A stretch of DNA of 64,000 nucleotides, taken from contig NZ_AYKT01000001.1 in NCBI RefSeq assembly GCF_000496575.1, positions 310,001 through 374,000 of the forward strand, written 5' to 3'. The DNA comes from Geobacillus thermodenitrificans subsp. thermodenitrificans DSM 465. GTDB lineage: Bacteria > Bacillota > Bacilli > Bacillales > Anoxybacillaceae. The notes below the pieces were generated by a model. The model made no database searches, was not told the origin of the DNA, and saw nothing but the letters and a program-made list of their open reading frames with translations. The position numbers and the translations under genes are program-made. Position 1 is the stretch's first letter; each line of letters begins with the position of its first letter. Below, one piece after another: positions 53,032 through 61,468 of the stretch.

Positions 53032-54072
53032 GTGAACCAAGATCGTCAAGCTGCATTAGAGCAGGCGTTAAAACAAATTGAACGACAGTTTGGCAAAGGG
53101 GCCATTATGAAGCTCGGCGAACAGGCGGAGCGGCAAATCTCGACCGTTCCGAGCGGTTCGCTGGCGCTCGACATCGCATTAGGTGTCGGCGGTTATCCGC
53201 GCGGGAGAATCATCGAAATTTATGGTCCGGAATCATCCGGGAAGACAACTGTTGCCCTTCACGCGATCGCTGAAGTGCAAAAACAAGGAGGACAAGCAGC
53301 TTTCATCGATGCCGAGCATGCGCTTGATCCGATTTATGCACAAAAATTAGGGGTCAACATCGATGAATTGTTGCTTTCCCAACCCGATACGGGCGAGCAG
53401 GCGCTCGAAATTGCCGAAGCGCTCGTACGAAGCGGTGCGGTCGATATTATTGTCATCGACTCGGTGGCGGCGCTCGTACCGAAAGCAGAAATTGAAGGGG
53501 AGATGGGTGACGCCCACGTCGGCTTGCAAGCCCGCCTCATGTCGCAGGCGCTCCGTAAGCTGTCTGGCGCCATTAACAAATCGAAAACGATCGCCATCTT
53601 CATCAACCAGATCCGTGAAAAAGTCGGAGTCATGTTCGGCAATCCAGAAACGACGCCGGGTGGACGGGCTCTTAAGTTTTACGCTTCCGTCCGTTTAGAG
53701 GTGCGCCGCGCTGAACAAATTAAACAAGGCAATGACATGGTTGGCAACAAAACGAAAATCAAAGTTGTCAAAAACAAAGTTGCTCCGCCGTTTAAAACGG
53801 CCGACGTCGACATTATGTACGGCGAAGGCATTTCCCGCGAAGGGGAAATCATCGATATGGCGGCCGAGCTTGACATTGTGCAAAAAAGCGGTTCATGGTA
53901 TTCCTACAAAGATGAACGGCTCGGTCAAGGGCGTGAGAATGCGAAGCAGTTTCTGAAAGAAAACCCGCATATTGCTGAAGAGATCGCCCGCGCCATCCGC
54001 AAACATTACGGCATCGATGCCGGCGAGGCGGGCGAACCGCTGCAAGACGAGTTCGGGCTGCTTGAGGAGTAA
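53032..54072 (+). CDS. recA: Recombinase RecA
   Basis: RecA forms filaments on single-stranded DNA for strand exchange and triggers LexA self-cleavage. The 346-residue protein has Walker A GPESSGKT (65-72), Walker [15 protein letters not shown], the DNA-binding loop after it ([20 protein letters not shown]) and the conserved [20 protein letters not shown]. The C terminus is acidic. The GTG start at 53032 is seven bases after AAGGAGGAG. Confidence 0.98.
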   Translation: MNQDRQAALEQALKQIERQFGKGAIMKLGEQAERQISTVPSGSLALDIALGVGGYPRGRIIEIYGPESSGKTTVALHAIAEVQKQGGQAAFIDAEHALDPIYAQKLGVNIDELLLSQPDTGEQALEIAEALVRSGAVDIIVIDSVAALVPKAEIEGEMGDAHVGLQARLMSQALRKLSGAINKSKTIAIFINQIREKVGVMFGNPETTPGGRALKFYASVRLEVRRAEQIKQGNDMVGNKTKIKVVKNKVAPPFKTADVDIMYGEGISREGEIIDMAAELDIVQKSGSWYSYKDERLGQGRENAKQFLKENPHIAEEIARAIRKHYGIDAGEAGEPLQDEFGLLEE

Positions 54073-54079
54073 TGGCACG

Positions 54080-54113
54080 AAGGCGTCCTAGCTACTGCTA
54101 GGACGCCTTTTTC
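54080..54113 (+). terminator. Intrinsic terminator after recA
   Basis: AAGGCGTCCTAGC pairs with GCTAGGACGCCTT around TACT, followed by TTT. Confidence 0.92.
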
Positions 54114-54347
54114 CTAGGAGACGGGTAATGTCATAACAAGCGTGGCCAAGAAGACCATTTCTTAAGTTGAGAAACCTATGAATCTTGCCCTTCGTTGCCA
54201 TCAAGAACAGTTGAGTGAACGGAACCAGCTGTTGTTCACCGGCCGTCCATCCGTTCGCCCGACGGAACCGTCAACGTGCCTTTTTCACTGAGGACAGGGT
54301 GCACCGTAGCGGCTGGAGCAGTGGCTGAGGCACGCTTGTGTAATATC
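54114..54347. other. Gene-free stretch between recA and the rny promoter
   Basis: I see no gene, repeat or clear hairpin in these 234 bases. Reading frames on both strands are short or without recognisable domains; the minus-strand frame reaching 54659 is antisense to the rny leader and coding start and has no family features. It could be the remains of a lost gene, since other Bacilli carry extra genes here. Confidence 0.4.
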
Positions 54348-54376
54348 TTGACAATTCATGTTGCCACCTTTACAAT
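54348..54376 (+). promoter_or_regulatory. Strong sigma-A promoter of rny
   Basis: TTGACA (54348-54353) and TACAAT (54371-54376) are exactly 17 bases apart, the best promoter match in the window. Transcription would start near 54383. Confidence 0.8.
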
Positions 54377-54382
54377 GAACAT

Positions 54383-54588
54383 GTATATTTGTCCAAATAT
54401 ATAGCAGGGCTAGCCTGCTTGAAAAGGCGAACCGCCTTCGTGCGGTGAAAGCCGCACGGGAAACGCCAAACAAAACGACCGAGCTAACGTTTTGAAAACG
54501 GGAATGTCCACTTGCGCCGGACGATTGGGGGCAACAGTGGCGCGAAGAAAGAGCGAAAGTAAATTGAACAGCAAGAGGAGGTGAAACG
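54383..54588 (+). promoter_or_regulatory. Long structured rny leader
   Basis: The roughly 205-base leader can form at least four helices: AGCAGG (54403-54408) with CCTGCT (54414-54419); AAGGCG (54424-54429) with CGCCTT (54433-54438); CGTGCGG (54439-54445) with CCGCACG (54452-54458), closed by a GAAA tetraloop and a U-G pair; CGTTT (54488-54492) with AAACG (54496-54500). CCACT (54508-54512) can pair with AGTGG (54536-54540). A competing GGCG (54426-54429)/CGCC (54464-54467) helix could enclose the third one. I do not recognise a known riboswitch. Confidence 0.5.
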
Positions 54589-56145
54589 ATGGGTTCGATC
54601 ATCATCTCCGCTTTGCTTGCCTTAGTCATTGGTGCCGTTGTTGGCTTTTTTGTTCGCAAATCGATTGCCGAAGCAAAAATCGGTGGGGCGAAAGCAGCTG
54701 CCGAGCAGCTGATTGAAGAGGCGAAACGCGCGGCGGACGCCTTGAAAAAAGAGGCGCTTCTCGAAGCGAAAGACGAGATTCATAAATTGCGTACGGAAGC
54801 GGAACACGATATCCGCGACCGGAGAAGCGAACTCCAAAAACAAGAAAACCGCTTGATGCAAAAGGAGGAAAACCTCGACCGCAAAGATGAGGCGCTCAAT
54901 AAACGCGAGGCGCTGCTCGAAGCGAAAGAAGAAGCGTTAAATGAAAGACAACAGCATATTGAACAAATGGAAAGCAAAGTGGAAACGCTCATCAAACAGC
55001 AACAAACCGAACTCGAACGCATTTCCGGATTAACGCGCGACGATGCGCGCCATCTCATTTTAGAGCGCGTCGAAAAGGAACTGTCGCATGAGATTGCGAT
55101 GATGGTCAAAGAAGCGGAAACGCGGGCGAAAGAGGAGGCAGACAAGCGAGCGAAGGCGATTTTGTCACTCGCCATCCAGCGCTGCGCCGCCGATCATGTC
55201 GCCGAAACGACCGTCTCTGTCGTGAACTTGCCAAACGATGAAATGAAAGGGCGGATCATCGGACGCGAAGGGCGGAACATCCGTACGCTCGAGACGCTCA
55301 CCGGCATTGATTTAATTATTGACGATACACCGGAGGCGGTCATTTTATCCGGATTTGACCCGATTCGTCGCGAAACAGCGCGCATTGCGCTAGATAAGCT
55401 CGTGCAGGACGGCCGAATCCATCCAGCGCGCATTGAAGAAATGGTCGAAAAGGCGCGCCGCGAAGTGGATGAACACATCCGCGAAGTCGGTGAACAGACG
55501 ACGTTTGAAGTCGGCGTCCACGGCTTGCATCCGGATTTGATTAAAATTTTAGGGCGGCTTAAGTTCCGGACGAGCTACGGGCAAAACGTCCTAAAACATT
55601 CGGTGGAAGTGGCGTTTTTAGCCGGGCTGATGGCGGCCGAGCTCGGGGAAGACGAAATGTTGGCGCGTCGGGCCGGCTTGCTTCATGACATCGGCAAGGC
55701 GATCGACCATGAAGTGGAAGGAAGCCATGTGGAAATCGGCGTTGAGTTGGCGACGAAGTATAAAGAACATCCCGTTGTCATCAACAGCATCGCCTCCCAC
55801 CATGGCGATACCGAGCCGACATCAGTCATCGCCGTGCTCGTTGCGGCAGCGGACGCCCTGTCGGCGGCACGGCCGGGGGCGCGCAGCGAAACGCTGGAAA
55901 ACTATATCCGCCGCTTAGAGAAGCTCGAAGAAATTGCGGAATCGTACGAAGGGGTGGAAAAATCGTACGCCATCCAAGCTGGCCGCGAAGTGCGCATCAT
56001 GGTCAAACCAGATATGATCGACGATTTGGAAGCGCATCGGTTGGCGCGCGATATCCGCAAGCGAATCGAAGAAGAGCTCGATTATCCGGGTCATATTAAA
56101 GTGACAGTCATCCGCGAAACGCGGGCGGTCGAATATGCGAAATAA
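54589..56145 (+). CDS. rny: Ribonuclease Y
   Basis: RNase Y is the membrane-anchored endonuclease that starts much mRNA decay in Bacillus. The 518-residue protein has an N-terminal membrane helix (about 3-23), a long coiled coil (about 25-200), a KH domain ([20 protein letters not shown]) and an HD domain with the metal site [12 protein letters not shown] and [16 protein letters not shown] precedes ATG 54589. It partners PNPase and RNase J2, both encoded nearby. Confidence 0.98.
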   Translation: MGSIIISALLALVIGAVVGFFVRKSIAEAKIGGAKAAAEQLIEEAKRAADALKKEALLEAKDEIHKLRTEAEHDIRDRRSELQKQENRLMQKEENLDRKDEALNKREALLEAKEEALNERQQHIEQMESKVETLIKQQQTELERISGLTRDDARHLILERVEKELSHEIAMMVKEAETRAKEEADKRAKAILSLAIQRCAADHVAETTVSVVNLPNDEMKGRIIGREGRNIRTLETLTGIDLIIDDTPEAVILSGFDPIRRETARIALDKLVQDGRIHPARIEEMVEKARREVDEHIREVGEQTTFEVGVHGLHPDLIKILGRLKFRTSYGQNVLKHSVEVAFLAGLMAAELGEDEMLARRAGLLHDIGKAIDHEVEGSHVEIGVELATKYKEHPVVINSIASHHGDTEPTSVIAVLVAAADALSAARPGARSETLENYIRRLEKLEEIAESYEGVEKSYAIQAGREVRIMVKPDMIDDLEAHRLARDIRKRIEEELDYPGHIKVTVIRETRAVEYAK

Positions 56146-56175
56146 AGTGGCAGCCTATTGCCACTTTATTTTTTT
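56142..56175 (+). terminator. Intrinsic terminator after rny
   Basis: ATAAAGTGGCA pairs with TGCCACTTTAT around GCCTAT, followed by a T-run. The left arm starts at the rny stop. Confidence 0.92.
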
Positions 56176-56254
56176 GTCCGTAAAATAAGAGAGTATACCG
56201 ATCGCCTGATGATCTTTACAGTGGCGATACTTTTGATTTAGAAAGGGATTGATG

Positions 56255-57049
56255 ATGAGAATTTTATTTATCGGCGATGTCGTCGGTTCGCCGGGGCAAA
56301 AAATGGTCGAGCACTATTTACCAAAATTAAAGGAGAAGCACCGGCCGGATATCGTCATCATTAACGGGGAGAACGCCGCCAGAGGGAAAGGAATCACTGA
56401 GGAGATTTATCGTTCATTGCTTGCGCAAGGGGTCCACGCCGTTACCCTCGGCAATCATGCTTGGGATAAGCGGGATATTTTTGAATTTATCGATCAGGCG
56501 AAAGCATTGATCCGCCCGGCGAACTATCCGCCCGGCACACCGGGAAAAGGCATCGTCTACGTGCCGACCGAGCATGGCGAGGTAGCGGTGATCAACTTGC
56601 AAGGGCGAGCGTTTTTGCCAGCGATTGACTGCCCGTTCCAAAAGGCAGATGAATTGATTGCCGCTGCTTCCGAGCGAACGTCGGTCATCATTGTCGATTT
56701 TCATGCTGAGGCGACGAGCGAAAAACAGGCGATGGGCTGGTATTTGGACGGCCGTGTATCTGCGGTCATTGGCACGCATACGCACGTCCAGACGGCTGAT
56801 AACCGGATTTTGCCGAAAGGAACGGCGTATATTACCGATGTCGGTATGACAGGTCCGTATGACGGCATTTTAGGGGTCGACCGAGAGGCGGTATTGCGTA
56901 AGTTTTTAACCGGCCTGCCGGTTCGTTTCGACATCAAGGAAGGAAGAAGCCAGTTAAACGCTGTGCTTGTCGATGTTGATGCCAAAAGTGGACGGGCGCT
57001 TCGCATTGAGCGCTTAATCATTAACGATGACCACCCTTATTTTGAATAG
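56255..57049 (+). CDS. ymdB: YmdB family cyclic-nucleotide phosphodiesterase
   Basis: YmdB is a calcineurin-like metallophosphoesterase; the B. subtilis protein hydrolyses 2',3'-cyclic nucleotides and affects biofilm versus motility choice. The 264-residue protein shows the metal ligands in LFIGDVVGSPG, INGENAARGKG, LGNHAWDKR and VIGTHTHVQTADNRI. Of three stacked starts (TTG 56249, ATG 56252, ATG 56255) I chose the last, which gives MRILFIGDVVG and the best spacing to GAAAGGGA. Confidence 0.93.
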   Translation: MRILFIGDVVGSPGQKMVEHYLPKLKEKHRPDIVIINGENAARGKGITEEIYRSLLAQGVHAVTLGNHAWDKRDIFEFIDQAKALIRPANYPPGTPGKGIVYVPTEHGEVAVINLQGRAFLPAIDCPFQKADELIAAASERTSVIIVDFHAEATSEKQAMGWYLDGRVSAVIGTHTHVQTADNRILPKGTAYITDVGMTGPYDGILGVDREAVLRKFLTGLPVRFDIKEGRSQLNAVLVDVDAKSGRALRIERLIINDDHPYFE

Positions 57050-57091
57050 TTTATTTTTTTATAAATTTTTAAAAACATACTCCTCCCGTGC

Positions 57092-57119
57092 AGGAATAGT
57101 TGTCAAAGCAGTGAATATA
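57092..57119 (+). promoter_or_regulatory. Putative sigma-H promoter of spoVS
   Basis: AGGAATA (57092-57098) and GTGAATATA (57111-57119) are 12 bases apart and resemble the sigma-H pattern (AGGAwwT and GAAT). spoVS is a known sigma-H gene in B. subtilis. The start would be near 57126. Confidence 0.6.
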
Positions 57120-57179
57120 GTTACAGTGAAGACTTTTTATCGAAATCCATTTTCCAAGGAAACGAGGGAGGAGCTAGAG

Positions 57180-57440
57180 ATGGAGATATTAAAAGTTTCA
57201 GCAAAATCGAATCCGAACTCTGTAGCTGGTGCACTTGCCGGGGTGTTGCGCGAGCGCGGCGCAGCGGAAATTCAGGCGATCGGCGCAGGTGCATTGAACC
57301 AAGCCGTTAAGGCAGTAGCGATCGCACGAGGGTTTGTGGCACCAAGCGGTATGGACTTAATTTGTATTCCGGCATTTACGGATATTATGATTGATGGAGA
57401 AGAACGGACAGCTATTAAATTAATCGTCGAGCCTCGTTAA
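57180..57440 (+). CDS. spoVS: Stage V sporulation protein S
   Basis: SpoVS is a small Alba-like protein needed for spore coat assembly and later stages, and it affects septation. The 86-residue protein is almost invariant in the family: MEILKVSAKSNPNSVAGALA, GAGALNQAVKAVAIARGFVA and CIPAFTDIMIDGEERTAIKL. GGGAGGAG is six bases before ATG 57180. A longer frame from 57027 overlaps the ymdB end and is not used. Confidence 0.97.
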   Translation: MEILKVSAKSNPNSVAGALAGVLRERGAAEIQAIGAGALNQAVKAVAIARGFVAPSGMDLICIPAFTDIMIDGEERTAIKLIVEPR

Positions 57441-57467
57441 CTGGATGACTGGTAAATGGTAAAATAT

Positions 57468-57518
57468 AACCTGTTGGCGCCTTCAGCTTCGAAGGCAGGC
57501 AGGTTATTTTTGCTTTTT
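57468..57518 (+). terminator. Intrinsic terminator after spoVS
   Basis: AACCTG and CAGGTT form the outer stem, GCCTTC and GAAGGC the inner stem, and ATTTTTGCTTTTTT follows. Confidence 0.8.
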
Positions 57519-57533
57519 TAAGGGGGAAAATGA

Positions 57534-58457
57534 ATGATTTTTGATGCCCATTGTGACGCGCTGATGAAACTATGGCAAGACCGTTCATTATCGTTTCAGG
57601 ACGAGCCATCGCTTCATGTCACGCTTTCGGGAATGGCAGAAGCCGGGGTGAAAGTGCAATGTTTTGCCATCTACGTACCAGAAACAGTGCCGGAAGAAGC
57701 TCGGTTCACGGTGGCGCTCGAGATGGTGGATATGTTTTTCACCCGCATTGTGGATCTGTTTCCGTCTGTGAAGGTTGTGCGGACGAAACAAGACATCGCC
57801 ACCCTCAAAGAAGGGGAGATCGGAGCGATGTTGACGCTCGAAGGATGCGATGCGATTGGCGCCAACCTTGTCAAGTTGAAGACGCTCCTTCGCCTCGGCG
57901 TTGCTTCCGTTGGTTTGACATGGAATTTTCCAAACGCTGTCGCTGACGGGGCGTGGGAGAAGCGCGGGGCCGGGTTGACTGCGTTCGGCCGACAAGTTGT
58001 CGAGCTGCTCAATGAAACGAAACGGTGGGTCGATGTATCCCATTTATCGGAAAAAGCGTTTTGGGATGTGATGGAGACGGCCTGTTTCCCGATCGCTTCC
58101 CATTCCAACGTCTATCGCCTCTGTCCGCACCCACGCAACTTGACAGACGAGCAAATCAAGGCGCTGATCGAAAAAGATGGGATGATCGGCATTAATTTTG
58201 TACCGGATTTTTTGACAAACGACAAACGGAGAGCGACGGTCGCTGATGTTCTCCGTCACCTTGATTACGTATGCGCGCTTGGGGGAGCAAACAACGTCGG
58301 GTTTGGCTCCGATTTTGATGGCATTGAGGAGACGGTGTCCGGCCTTGAAGCGGTGAAGGAATACCCTCGACTTGTCAATGAGTTGTACAAGCATTACTCC
58401 GCTGAGCAAGTGGAGCGTTTTTTGTTTCGTAATTTTTACGAGCATTTGCCCGAGTGA
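57534..58457 (+). CDS. M19 family membrane-dipeptidase-type dipeptidase
   Basis: The 307-residue protein is a zinc dipeptidase of the M19 (renal dipeptidase) family. Metal and substrate residues are visible: HCD at 6-8, the bridging Glu in LTLEGCDAI, two His in VDVSHLSEKAFWDV and IASHSN, and the Asp of GSDFDG. Bacterial members cleave dipeptides, sometimes with D-residues, so a role in peptidoglycan or peptide recycling is plausible. AAGGGGG precedes ATG 57534. There is no signal peptide. Confidence 0.9.
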   Translation: MIFDAHCDALMKLWQDRSLSFQDEPSLHVTLSGMAEAGVKVQCFAIYVPETVPEEARFTVALEMVDMFFTRIVDLFPSVKVVRTKQDIATLKEGEIGAMLTLEGCDAIGANLVKLKTLLRLGVASVGLTWNFPNAVADGAWEKRGAGLTAFGRQVVELLNETKRWVDVSHLSEKAFWDVMETACFPIASHSNVYRLCPHPRNLTDEQIKALIEKDGMIGINFVPDFLTNDKRRATVADVLRHLDYVCALGGANNVGFGSDFDGIEETVSGLEAVKEYPRLVNELYKHYSAEQVERFLFRNFYEHLPE

Positions 58458-58579
58458 TAAATATCATTGAATATATACCTCTATTAAGCTTAAAATAAAA
58501 GGCGGAATGTCGACTATGTTGACAAAATACAATTGTCGCGTGGAAGGCGCCCAAAAGTGTAGTCGCTTTGTCAGAAAAA

Positions 58580-58588
58580 TGATACAAT
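58580..58588 (+). promoter_or_regulatory. Possible extended -10 promoter of korAB
   Basis: TGA followed by TACAAT (58583-58588) lies 40 bases before korA. About 50 bases further upstream an inverted repeat GACAA (58521-58525)/TTGTC (58533-58537) could be an operator. The rest of the 171-base gap is AT-rich and without other clear features. Confidence 0.45.
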
Positions 58589-58628
58589 AATAGCGAGAGG
58601 CTGTAGTGAACATAAAGGGGTGTAAAAC

Positions 58629-60401
58629 ATGATCGAACAGCTGTCATGGAAAGTAGGCGGCCAGCAAGGGGAAGGGATTGAAAGTACAGGGGAAATTTTC
58701 TCCGCGGCGCTGAACCGCCTCGGGTACTATTTATATGGGTACCGCCATTTTTCTTCCCGCATTAAGGGGGGGCATACGAACAATAAAATCCGCGTCAGCA
58801 CGAAACCGGTGCGGGCGGTCGCAGATGATTTAGACATTTTGGTGGCATTCGACCAAGAGACGATCGATTTCAACTTTCACGAGCTGCACCGCGGCGGCAT
58901 CGTCATTGCAGACGCCAAATTCAATCCAGTAATTCCCGAACAAGAAGGGGTGTCGCTTTACGTCGTTCCGTTCACTGAGATTGCGACGGAACTTGGCAAC
59001 TCGCTGATGAAAAACATGGTTGCCATCGGCGCGACGAGTGCGGTGCTCGGCTTAGATGCCAGCGTTTTCGAAAGCGTTGTCGCGGACACGTTCGCCCGCA
59101 AAGGGACGCAAGTCGTTGAGAAAAACATGGAGGCCATCCGTGCTGGGGCGCAGTATATGAAAAAGCAGCTTGACGGTCGCGCCGAGCCTATGAAGCTCGC
59201 AAAAGCCGATGGCAAACAGCGGATGTTTATGATCGGCAACGATGCCATCGCCTTGGGAGCTCTTGCTGGTGGGGCGCGCTTTATGGCCGCGTATCCGATT
59301 ACTCCGGCTTCCGAGATCATGGAATATTTAATTAAGAAACTGCCTGAGTTCGGGGGAGCAGTCATTCAAACGGAAGACGAAATCGCTGCTTGCACGATGG
59401 CGATTGGCGCCAACTATGCCGGTGCACGGGCGTTTACAGCCTCTGCCGGGCCGGGGCTATCGCTCATGGCTGAAGCGATCGGCTTAGCTGGAATGACGGA
59501 AACACCGCTCGTTGTCGTCGATACGCAGCGGGGCGGTCCGAGTACCGGCTTGCCGACGAAGCAAGAACAATCAGACTTGCTTGCCATGATTTACGGTACG
59601 CACGGGGAAATTCCAAAAATCGTTATGGCACCGAGCACAGTTGAGGAAGCGTTTTACGACATGGCGGAGGCGTTAAACTTAGCCGAGGAATATCAATGTC
59701 CGGTCATTTTCTTGTCGGATTTGCAGCTGTCGCTCGGCAAACAGACGGTCGAACCGCTTGACTATGATCGGATCGACATTCGCCGCGGCAAGCTCGTGAC
59801 CGGGGAGTTACCGCCGCTTGCCGGCAAGGAAAACTTTAAACGGTATGAGCTGACACCAGATGGCATTTCGCCGCGGGTGCTTCCGGGGACGAAACACGGC
59901 ATCCATCACGTCACTGGGGTTGAGCATGCAGAAACCGGCCGCCCGTCCGAAACAGCGGCAAACCGCCAGGCGCAAATGGAGAAGCGGATGCGCAAACTCG
60001 AGCACGTCCATTTCCCGACGCCGGTGCATAAGTACATCCGTCACGAAGAGCCAGATTTGCTTCTCGTCGGCTTTTTATCAACACGTGGAGCGATTGAGGA
60101 AGCGATTGAGCGCCTCGAGCAAGACGGTGTCAAAGTTAACCACGCGCACATCCGTCTGTTGCACCCGTTCCCGGTTGACGAGATGCGGCCGCTTGTCGAA
60201 AAAGCGAAACGGGTTGTTGTTATCGAGCAAAATGCGACCGGGCAATTGGCGAGCCTGTTGAAAATGAACGTCGGTCATGCCGATAAAATGGCAAGCGTCT
60301 TGAAATTTGACGGCAATCCATTCTTACCAGGCGATGTTTACAACAAATGTAAGGAGTTGTTAGCACAATGGCCACCTTTAAAGATTTCCGCAATGATGTG
60401 A
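58629..60401 (+). CDS. korA: 2-oxoacid:ferredoxin oxidoreductase, fused gamma-alpha subunit
   Basis: KorA and KorB oxidise 2-oxoacids (often 2-oxoglutarate) to acyl-CoA and reduce ferredoxin. The 590-residue protein fuses the gamma domain (about 1-185, GGQQGEGIESTGEIF and HFSSRIKGGH) with the pyrimidine-binding alpha domain (about 195-590, FMAAYPITPASEIMEYL, TEDEIAACTMAIGA and SAGPGLSLMAEAIG). The start is ATG 58629 after AAAGGGG. It overlaps korB by 34 bases. Substrate is inferred from family only. Confidence 0.93.
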   Translation: MIEQLSWKVGGQQGEGIESTGEIFSAALNRLGYYLYGYRHFSSRIKGGHTNNKIRVSTKPVRAVADDLDILVAFDQETIDFNFHELHRGGIVIADAKFNPVIPEQEGVSLYVVPFTEIATELGNSLMKNMVAIGATSAVLGLDASVFESVVADTFARKGTQVVEKNMEAIRAGAQYMKKQLDGRAEPMKLAKADGKQRMFMIGNDAIALGALAGGARFMAAYPITPASEIMEYLIKKLPEFGGAVIQTEDEIAACTMAIGANYAGARAFTASAGPGLSLMAEAIGLAGMTETPLVVVDTQRGGPSTGLPTKQEQSDLLAMIYGTHGEIPKIVMAPSTVEEAFYDMAEALNLAEEYQCPVIFLSDLQLSLGKQTVEPLDYDRIDIRRGKLVTGELPPLAGKENFKRYELTPDGISPRVLPGTKHGIHHVTGVEHAETGRPSETAANRQAQMEKRMRKLEHVHFPTPVHKYIRHEEPDLLLVGFLSTRGAIEEAIERLEQDGVKVNHAHIRLLHPFPVDEMRPLVEKAKRVVVIEQNATGQLASLLKMNVGHADKMASVLKFDGNPFLPGDVYNKCKELLAQWPPLKISAMM

Positions 60402-61234
60402 AGCCAAACTGGTGTCCGGGCTGCGGCGATTTTTCTGTTCAAGCCGCCATCCAGCGCGCAGCAGCCAACCTTGGGTTGGAGCCGCACCAGCTGGCTGTCA
60501 TTTCCGGAATCGGCTGCTCAGGTCGGATTTCCGGCTATATTCATGCCTACGGGTTTCACGGCACGCACGGCCGCGCTTTGCCGCTTGCCCAGGGAGTGAA
60601 AATGGCGAATCGTGACTTGACGGTTATTGCCGCCGGTGGTGACGGTGACGGATTTGCAATCGGCATGGGGCACACGGTTCACGCCATTCGCCGCAACATT
60701 GACATTACGTACATCGTCATGGACAACCAAATTTACGGGCTGACGAAAGGGCAAACATCGCCGCGCAGCGCCGCCGGATTTAAAACAAAAAGCACGCCGC
60801 AAGGATCGATTGAACCGGCGCTGTCGCCGCTTGAAATTGCCTTGAGCGCGGGGGCGACGTTTGTCGCACAAAGCTTCTCGAGCGACTTAAAAGAGCTAAC
60901 CAGCTTGATTGAAGAAGGAGTCAAACATAAAGGCTTTTCGCTCATCAACGTCTTTAGCCCGTGCGTCACATACAATAAAGTGAACACGTACGAATGGTTT
61001 AAAGAGCATTTAGTGAAAGTGAGCGACATCGAAGGGTACGATCCGTCTAATCGGGAGATGGCGATGCAAACGGTGATGAAATATAACGGTCTTGTTACCG
61101 GGCTCATCTATCAAAATAAAGAACAAAAGTCGTACCAAGAGCTTGTTCCGGGCTATAGCGCAACGCCGCTTTCGGAAGCTGATTTGAAACTAAGCAAAGA
61201 AAAATTCGCCGAGTTAGTAGCGGAGTTTATGTAA
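60368..61234 (+). CDS. korB: 2-oxoacid:ferredoxin oxidoreductase, beta subunit
   Basis: KorB binds thiamine diphosphate and, in the family, an iron-sulfur cluster. The 288-residue protein has the N-terminal WCPGCGDF (Cys16, Cys19), GIGCSGRISGY, the thiamine site AAGGDGDGFAIGMGH and MDNQIYGLTKGQTSPRS. It starts within the korA 3' end, and a GTAAGGAG site precedes ATG 60368. A terminator follows. Confidence 0.94.
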   Translation: MATFKDFRNDVKPNWCPGCGDFSVQAAIQRAAANLGLEPHQLAVISGIGCSGRISGYIHAYGFHGTHGRALPLAQGVKMANRDLTVIAAGGDGDGFAIGMGHTVHAIRRNIDITYIVMDNQIYGLTKGQTSPRSAAGFKTKSTPQGSIEPALSPLEIALSAGATFVAQSFSSDLKELTSLIEEGVKHKGFSLINVFSPCVTYNKVNTYEWFKEHLVKVSDIEGYDPSNREMAMQTVMKYNGLVTGLIYQNKEQKSYQELVPGYSATPLSEADLKLSKEKFAELVAEFM

Positions 61235-61249
61235 AAATGGAAATGATTC

Positions 61250-61286
61250 ACACCCGATGTGGACTTGCCTCATCGGGTGTTTTTTT
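61250..61286 (+). terminator. Intrinsic terminator after korB
   Basis: ACACCCGATG pairs with CATCGGGTGT around TGGACTTGCCT, followed by a T-run. Confidence 0.9.
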
Positions 61287-61325
61287 GCTATCATAACATG
61301 TTCCGGACATCCGGAACAAAAACCA

Positions 61326-61354
61326 TTGTGTTTCATTGTCACCCGCGATATACT
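61326..61354 (+). promoter_or_regulatory. Putative sigma-A promoter of miaB
   Basis: TTGTGT (61326-61331) and TATACT (61349-61354) are 17 bases apart. The leader to miaB would be about 108 bases. Confidence 0.5.
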
Positions 61355-61468
61355 ATGATAGTGTGTGTGATGGAAGAATTTTGCCGGAAAAAGGTTGACG
61401 GCAACGAAAACAACAGCTACCTAACTGTATGTAATCGAAAGTTGGACCAAGAAAGAAAGGAGATTGTT

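Noticed and set aside
54421-54588. T-box or known riboswitch in the rny leader
   Set aside because: The T-box core (AGGGTGGNACCGCG) and the conserved cores of the common riboswitches I know are absent.
54285-54659. 124-codon open frame on the minus strand over the rny leader and start
   Set aside because: No ribosome site, no recognisable domain and composition of a shadow frame; the opposite strand holds a consensus promoter and the true rny start.
58566-58580. CodY-like box at the korAB promoter
   Set aside because: Four of fifteen positions differ from the consensus, which is too weak without other support.
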